Assembly: GCF_004138285.1 (NCBI RefSeq)
Contig: NZ_SCFN01000005.1
Span: forward strand, 1 to 64,000
DNA length: 64,000 nucleotides
Direction of reading: 5' to 3'
Source: Gottfriedia acidiceleris
GTDB taxonomy: Bacteria > Bacillota > Bacilli > Bacillales > Bacillaceae_G
Part shown: piece after piece, positions 49,974 to 57,800 of the stretch
How the letters are laid out: each line of letters opens with the position of its first letter
Numbering within the stretch: position 1 is the first letter of the stretch
The notes under the pieces: model-generated
Seen by the model: only the letters and a program-made list of their open reading frames with translations
The model's database searches: none
What the model was told of the DNA's origin: nothing
Program-made: the position numbers and the translations under genes

Positions 49974-51434
49974 TTGAGGGGAAACGTAAAAAGAATACTT
50001 ATTTCATTATTAATAAATCCAATTTTTTTAGTTGGATACTGGATTTTTGGACAAAAGTTGGCTTCAATATGCAAGTATGGAAGCCTGAATAAGAATCTTC
50101 CTATTTTACTACTATTTATAGTAATCTTAATATCAGTTATTGTGTTTACTACATTAAAGATTATAAAAAATAGTGAGTATAAACCTAAACTAACAGATTT
50201 AAGAGTATGGAAATCTATTTCTATTATTATTTTTATAGCAATTACATTATTTTATGGGTTAAATATTTATAAAAGTTCAACAAATTTTGGTGGTAAACTA
50301 GCTTGGTATATCGAGCGATTAAAGAATGAAAGGTCAGTTAAATTTGAACATAACAATATTTATAAATATGGAGTAGAAGGTATTTTTGAAGATATAAATA
50401 AAAAAATTACCTTGCCAAAAAAATTATATATCGTCAATAATTTTTCTATTAAATTTAATTCAGATGGAAAAATTACATCATTATATACATTTATCCATGG
50501 GACAAATGACAATGGAAAAGAAGAAACCTACCTAATAACTTATGGGGAAAATAAATCACAAAATATTACTATAAGATTAAACGGATATGCAAAGCCTGAC
50601 TATAATGAAGATAAACTAGTAGAACCTTTAATTAAAACAGTAAATGTTATTCCGATTAAACAAACCGTTAATAAGTGGAACGAGAATCAGTACGGTTTGG
50701 TCTATTACGGAAAAAGAAATTGGGAATACAATACAAATGGCATCGTTAATATTGATAAGGATGGAAAAGAATATAGTCTGGATGAAGCAAATTCTGAAAT
50801 AATAGGCTATACAGTATCTTTATTTGTCCCTGGAAAGGAAAAAGTGATCACACCTGTTAGATATAACTTAGTAGGTGATCCAAGTTGGAGTAAGCCATCT
50901 ACTACTCAAAATCAAGTAAACTCTAACGAAAAGAAAAATGAATTAAAGAATACTAACGAACAGTTTTATCTATCTAAAGAGGTCGGATATAAATTAAATG
51001 TTGCTGATAAAGCATTGGGAAGCACATTTTATTCATTAAGTAAGACAACGGATGGTGGAAATACATGGACTGTTATTAATAATGACCCATACAGCGGAAC
51101 AGTAGGAGGCGCCTCTGGAGTAGTCTTTTTGGATGACAAGCTCGGATTTTTAGGAGCAGTTAATCCTTCTGGTAATGAAGGAACCTTATATCGTACGGAT
51201 GATGGAGGCATTTCTTTCAAAAAAGTAAATTACTCTCCTCATGAAGTAAAGTTGAATAATGGACAGTCTATAAAACCTTTTGATACCCCGAGTATGCCTT
51301 TTGAGATGGACGGATTTTTAAGTATGTTGGTTGGTCAAGGTTCAGATGGAGATTATAACGGTAATAGTAGCGAACTCTATCAATCAGAAGATAAAGGACA
51401 AACATGGAGATTTGTGAAAGAGGTTATAAAATAG
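49974..51434 (+). CDS. Membrane protein with Asp-box (BNR-type) outer domain
   Basis: A 486-residue protein with three N-terminal membrane helices (about 8-27, 42-62 and 81-100) and a large outer part. The C-terminal part contains three Asp-box motifs, TTDGGNTW, RTDDGGISF and SEDKGQTW, as found in beta-propeller proteins such as sialidases and YCF48-like proteins. Catalytic sialidase residues are not evident, so a binding or assembly role is as likely as an enzymatic one. The TTG at 49974 lies eleven bases after AGGAG; the GTG at 49962 overlaps that site. Confidence 0.75.
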   Translation: MRGNVKRILISLLINPIFLVGYWIFGQKLASICKYGSLNKNLPILLLFIVILISVIVFTTLKIIKNSEYKPKLTDLRVWKSISIIIFIAITLFYGLNIYKSSTNFGGKLAWYIERLKNERSVKFEHNNIYKYGVEGIFEDINKKITLPKKLYIVNNFSIKFNSDGKITSLYTFIHGTNDNGKEETYLITYGENKSQNITIRLNGYAKPDYNEDKLVEPLIKTVNVIPIKQTVNKWNENQYGLVYYGKRNWEYNTNGIVNIDKDGKEYSLDEANSEIIGYTVSLFVPGKEKVITPVRYNLVGDPSWSKPSTTQNQVNSNEKKNELKNTNEQFYLSKEVGYKLNVADKALGSTFYSLSKTTDGGNTWTVINNDPYSGTVGGASGVVFLDDKLGFLGAVNPSGNEGTLYRTDDGGISFKKVNYSPHEVKLNNGQSIKPFDTPSMPFEMDGFLSMLVGQGSDGDYNGNSSELYQSEDKGQTWRFVKEVIK

Positions 51435-51461
51435 GCACTCTTAGTCAAACAGTTAATTCTA

Positions 51462-51521
51462 TAAAGAACATAAAGAAAGATCTCTCAATTTTTTTTGAGA
51501 GGTCTTTCTTTATGTTCTTTA
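51462..51521. terminator. Very long 27-bp hairpin after the Asp-box gene (CCTCTC-type)
   Basis: Arms 51462-51488 and 51495-51521 are complementary over 27 bp with a single G-T pair and a T6 loop. The core is CTCTCAA/TTGAGAG. It lies 28 bases past the stop codon. There is no clean T tract after the full stem, but the lower part of the right arm is T-rich, so partial folding could terminate transcription. Confidence 0.75.
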
Positions 51522-51601
51522 CTTGAGTAAGTAGATTAAGAATTACTAATTTATCCCAAAGAATTGAAATTATCAAAATTAGTAGAGTAACAAGTTGCAA
51601 A

Positions 51602-51717
51602 TTCCCCCAAATACATTCCGATAAAATACCCATGTAAAACAATGAAAAAAGGATATTACTCCAAAATTTTAACAAAATATGACAAGATTTTCTCTCCATT
51701 TTACGCTAAAATTCCCC
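51602..51717 (+). repeat. Promoter-region repeat upstream of the second S8 protease
   Basis: TTCCCCCAA at 51602 and TTCCCCAA at 51712 are exactly 110 bp apart. The unit between them aligns loosely with the 107-110-bp units at 37558-37884, and the second copy leads into the same promoter core. From 51522 to 51601 I see only AT-rich spacer. Confidence 0.8.
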
Positions 51718-51719
51718 AA

Positions 51720-51749
51720 TTTACTGTCCTTATAACCCTCACTTATAAT
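51720..51749 (+). promoter_or_regulatory. Promoter of the second S8 protease gene
   Basis: -35 TTTACT (51720-51725), an 18-base spacer with ATAACCCTCA, -10 TATAAT (51744-51749). Elements and spacing match the promoter at 37892-37921. The leader to the start codon is about 125 bases. Confidence 0.7.
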
Positions 51750-51878
51750 GAAGAATGGCGATATAATTGTCGTAAAATTTTTAAAAATATTAAAATTCTG
51801 TTATTAGAGGGGGAAATGGTTAGGGGGGAATAGGGCTTTTGCTCTATATATTAAACTAATGGAAGGAATGAATAATAT

Positions 51879-54800
51879 ATGAGACATCGTAAAATGAAAA
51901 AGATGATCATGTCAACATTTCTTGCAACTTCTACGCTGCTAGGCTACACGGTTCCGGCGTTTGCCATGACTAGTGGATCATCAGCTGAAAAAACTATTCA
52001 GACACAGCTGACTAGTAATAGTAAAGTTGACTTGAATCAAGCGCAACAATTGCAAAATTTATACTTAGAGAAGATTAAATTTGACCCAAAGTTGTTGGAC
52101 TCATCAAAACAATTAGACTTAATTGTTCAGTTTGATGTGGATCCGGCTGCAATTCAAATGTTGAACCAACAAAAAAATACCTCATCAGCAAAATTTTCGG
52201 TTAATCAAGAAAGCACTAATGAAGTTACACTTGATAGCGCTAAAGCAGCTGTCAATGAAACTCACAGTAACTTTAAGAGTTTCGTAAACAGTGAGTCTAG
52301 AGCTTTGAAAGACGCTGGCGTAACGAACCAAATTAAAATAGGAAGAGAGTTTACTCAAGTATTTAACGGACTAGCTGTCAAAATACCTAAACAATCTCTT
52401 AATAATCTATTGGCACTACCATATGTAAAGAGTGTTTTTCTCAATGTTAAGTATGCGCCAATTCCTGCTTCACAGTCAATTGACGCACCTGCGAGTGTTA
52501 CAGGTGATGGAAAGGTATCCGAGAAAAAGGCGGACCCAAATTTGCTGCCAGTTATTCGATCAGATCGTAGTAATGGTCAATCAACAAGTGGAACTTCTGA
52601 ACAACCTGCTGCAAATTCAGGAAATTCATTCACTCCGAATGGTACTGTACCACCTCCAGGCCCAGAAGGCCCACAATCGGGTGAAACGGCAGTTCTTGAT
52701 TGGTTGAAAATTCATGATCTCCAAAATGAAAACATTACAGGGAAGGGCGTAAAAGTCGGCGTTATTGATACAGGACTTGACTATAACCATCCAGATTTAG
52801 CAGGTGAGTATCAAGGTGGAAAAGATTTTGTAGACAATGACAACGACCCAATGGAAACGGTGTATTCTGACTGGTTAGCCGCGAAGAATGCGAATGATGC
52901 CCTACCTCCTGAGCAACAAGACCCATACTTCCCGACGGATTACCATAATTATATTACTTCCCACGGAACTCACGTTGCTGGAACAATTGCAGGACAATCA
53001 CGTAACAACTCTCCATATGCTCTTAAAGGTGTTGCTCCTGAAGTGCAGTTATATGCATATCGTGTTTTAGGTCCTCATGGTGGTACTGATGAGGCAGTTA
53101 TGGGTGGGATCGAACAATCATACAAAGATGGATGTCAAGTGATTAACCTATCACTTGGTGCGCCAGTTAATGATTCGTTATCTCCAAATGCTGTTGCGAT
53201 CAACAATATTACTGATCTAGGCGTAACAGCTGTTATCGCTGCCGGTAACTCTGGTCCAGGCGCTGCTACATTGGGAACCCCAGGTACTGCTGCTAAGGCG
53301 ATTACCGTTGGCGCGATTACGTATCCGAAAGAGGTTCCAACATTTGACATCCATTCATTTGGTGAAACGGGAGAAGAAACATTTACTAATGTGAATACTC
53401 GTTTAGTTGGAAGAGATTTTACGGAAACAGATACTAAGCTTAGCGATTCAACTCAGTATGACATTGTGGATGCTGGATATGGTACCCCTGCTTGGTACGA
53501 AGACCTTCAAAAGAAAAACATTATCGTTAAAGATAAAGTTGTACTTGTAAAGCGTGGTGCTGCACCAATCAACGAGCTTATGATGTATGCGGCTGGACAA
53601 CATGTTAAAGCAATGATCTTGTGGAATCCGACCGACATTCCTGGTCTTCTCTTTGATGATCAAGGTTATTATCCATTTTATCTTGGCGCATCAGGCGGTT
53701 CAGTCTACACGTTACAATTAAGCACGAATGACGGACCAAAGTTCTATAATGCGTTTAAAAATGGTACGATCAAAAAGTTTTCTGTTAGAAATGCTGCAAA
53801 CTACAAGATGGGTGGAAATACGCTAGCGGACTTTAGCTCGACGGGCCCAGTTTCAGGAACACTTGCAATCAAACCTGACGTTATTGCGCCAGGTGTCGAT
53901 ATATTCTCGACTGCTCCTTATGATATTTGGGAACCAAACAATAAAGACTATTCGAATGCTTACCAAACGATGTCTGGTACATCAATGGCAACTCCACATG
54001 TTGCAGGTATGGCTGCATTGATTTTGGCAGCTCACCCGAACTATAAGCCCGAGGATGTAAAAGCAGTATTAATGCAAACTGCAGACCCGATTAACACACA
54101 AAAAAGTGTATACCAAATCGGTTCCGGTAAGACGGATCCTTATCAAGCTGTGCATACGGATATGCTATTTAAAGTGAAGGATTATATTCAATCACGCTCG
54201 TCATTAGATGATTCATCTAATTCAAATATTATTAGCGTTACAAATACAACTTCTTCATTCTCGTTTGGCTATACAGCGCGTCAAGAAGATGGTTCAGTGA
54301 TGAAAACAGGTGACTTGTATATTACGAATAACAGTAATGCTACAAAAACCTTTGACACTTCTAGCGCTTTCTTTAAGGATACGTTAGTGAAAAACGGACA
54401 AGATGGTACAACTGAAGGTGCTAAAATTAGTTTAAGTGATGCATCTGCACCGGGGGCAGAATTAACTTCGATCACTGTTCCAGCAGGTAGCACGGTTCAT
54501 CTTATCGCAAAATTCACTACGCCTACTTCGGCTGCAAGTGGTTTTTACGAGGCGTATATCAACTTTGTTAATTCAACTAGTTCTACTGAAACCTATCGCA
54601 TTCCTCTTGCAATAAACATTCAAAGTAGAGGTGTAGATTTCAGGATTGCACGAAAAGCAATTACACTTAGTGGTAATAAAAACTTTAATCCGAATACGTA
54701 CGCAGTTACCCCGCAAACCTACGCGGGAATTAGAGTGAAAAGTCCGATTGACCCATTATTTGGCCTTAAGCTTTATGTCATGGATATAACGGGCAAAAAT

Positions 54801-57800
54801 TATATCGGTTTTATCACGGCGCTTAACACTTCTAGTTTAGGTCTAGGGAATATATCGTATGTACCTTTTATGCTAAATGGATCGTATTTACCTTACAGTA
54901 CTCCTATTTCTAAGGACGACCCTAATCTGACTTTGAAGCTTACTCAACAATCGTCAACGGCAAAAATTGCTGACGAAGGTGGGTATGTCATTCAAGCTCG
55001 TGCATTAGACGCGTCTACTGGGAAACTTTATGAAGTAAATGATACAGTTTATATTGATAACACTGCTCCGACAGTTCAAATGGATGAAGGTAGCAAACCG
55101 GGCATTTATGAGATTGACCCTAACGGTCCAATGACAGATGGTGCATTAAAATGGTTCTCAGGAAAAGCGTACGACTCGAACATTGATTATATGAAAAATG
55201 TTGGTCACGAAACATTAGCCCCTGCGCCACCTGTCTATGACACCGATACAAAAGTGAGCCAATCTTTAGGTAAAATTGATGGGATGCTAGGGGATTCTAA
55301 CTCAGCACCGTATGTTAATTATTTCTTAGATATGAATGAAGATGGAAAATTTAAATTTGGGATTTCAAAAGAAGACGTTATAAATACGGATGCTGATTCT
55401 CAAAAAGAAAATTATGGGACACAGTTCAGAATTTACCCTGAAGATTATTCCTATGCAGGGAATCTTGAAACACAAGGAAAATATTATTACTTTGTTAAAA
55501 AGGGCAACGAGTATGTAGTTAACAGATTTGCTCGTCTTGATACACCAGGATCGACAACGTTAAATGGCATCGACCCAGCATTCCTTGCTGACAAAACGTT
55601 AATCGCAAAAGGTGATAATTTTAAATCAACGCTAAATATTAAATATCCTAAAAATGTTGTAGGTGCGAAGTTCTATATCGATAGACTTGATTTTACAGAT
55701 ATTATGGATATTGACTTTAGTGCACAATACAAAGCATTTTTAGCATCTAAAGGAATTACAGCTGATAAAAATTGGATTCATAAAGACTTGGACGTAAACG
55801 GTGATTTTATGTTCAATTTCAATCTCCCTGAAAGTGTTCAAGCTCAAGGTGTATTGAATTCGGCGGATACTATTAGTGATGGCACTGCAAAGGAAATGCC
55901 GATCCTTGACATCACTTACAAAGTTACGAATGATTCAGGACTGGATACAATGTGGCTTGTTGGATCAGGTAATATTCCTGAAATCACAACGTACAGCGAT
56001 GGTAAGACCGGAATGGATCGTGTCCCAATTTTCCAAGATAAGTTCCTTCACATTAAAGGTGGGGCATCTATCTACGGTGGTATTAAACCAGAAGGATTCC
56101 AAAACTATCCGACTGCGCCTAATGTATACGGTATGTCAACACCGATAACAACAAAAGACTCAGGTGTTGAGATTAAATTTGAAGATCCGAATGCAGGTGG
56201 GATTAATTCTGTGATACCAATCGCGTCAGACCCAGCTAGCAGCTCTTCAAGTATAAACGAGGGGATCGTTCAGAATGGTTTATTTACAGCAGCTCTTCCG
56301 ATGCAAGCAGGAGATAAACCATACAATTATACAATGAAAATGCCTGGACATTTATCTTATTACGGCAAATTAGCCGTGAATTCAGCAGGACAATATGGCT
56401 ATTCAGCAGGAGGAAACTATTCAGTTCCTAGTGCGGTTATGCTTGCGGGTGATGTAAACGGTGATGATGTGATCGATATGAGGGACATTGAGGCGGAAAG
56501 TACTGCATACAATGACTATGTTGCAGCACCATCAACTTATTCAAGAGCAGCTGATTTAAACTTTGACGGTTCAATTGATTATACTGATTTTGAATACATC
56601 GTCAAAAACTTTGGCAAATACAATACAACCGCTCCTAATGCAGATGCATTAGCAGGAACGATTGTATCAACAACGAGCAAAGAGATTACATTAACTGGAT
56701 TTAATAAGTTACCTAGCGGTTCAGATTTATCTGCTTTTAACACTGTCGTAAAACCAGTACCATATATCAAAACAAGCGACAGCACTGCTTTCGTATATTA
56801 TGGAAAAGTAAATCCGTTTCAATTATTTTCTGTCAAATACAAAACACCTGATGTATTTAATGCTTCTACCCTTACGCAAATCGAAGATGTCGCTTGGAGA
56901 ACAGCATTAGAAGGTAATGGTGGACAAATCTTAATTGATGGCGTTGACCGAAAAGCAGCGACGAATATCTATAACGGCGTTTCAACCAATTCGATTGTGA
57001 GTAAAGTTGTTTCTGGTAAAGGACAATACGAATTTGATCCATCGTTGTTCCAATCACCAGGAATACACACGATTGTGTTTAAAGCGCCAGGCTATATGGA
57101 TCGTTCTCTGAAATTTAGAATGTTAGGTGGTGCGTTTACTTCTAGCTTTAACCTACTCGCGCCAAATAATATCACAAGCATTGGAAAAGCAGTAACTTAT
57201 AGTCTTGCAGATGGGACAGGTTCAACAGCTGCGCACTATCGTGATATTTGGAAGCCAAATATGACGTCGATTACGGTAACTAAGCCAAACGGTGATGTTG
57301 CTGTAACCTATGCAGGAACGGAACTTGAGGCACTCTTTAATCAAGTAACGCCGGCAAACGCAACAACATTTAACTTTACAATCCCAGCAGGTGTTTTCTC
57401 GACACCATCAGTATTCGACGGATTAGGATTTACTGATTGGAAGATAACGATTAATGCAGACAATTACAGTTCGTATACATTCTATCAAAGAATCAATGCG
57501 TTCTCAGCTCCAACGTTGACAGCAGAATCAAATCGATATTTTAATGATGGCAATTCAAATCCGATTTCGATTACGGCTGGTACAACAAACGATACACAAG
57601 CGTGGAGAGATGCGATTACAGCTATACAAGTTGGTAGCACTACGATAGCAAGAGCAGATTTCGAAACGAATAACATCACTTTAGGTGCTCCTGGAACGCC
57701 AATTAAGATTAATAAATCGTTAATCACAGCACCAGGAAGCGTAAAAATCAACATCATCGCACCGAATTACCAAAATGCGACAGTTGATCAACCTTTCTAC

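Noticed and set aside
51642-51833. Frame of 63 codons upstream of the giant protease
   Set aside because: It overlaps the promoter and the repeat module and has no ribosome site.
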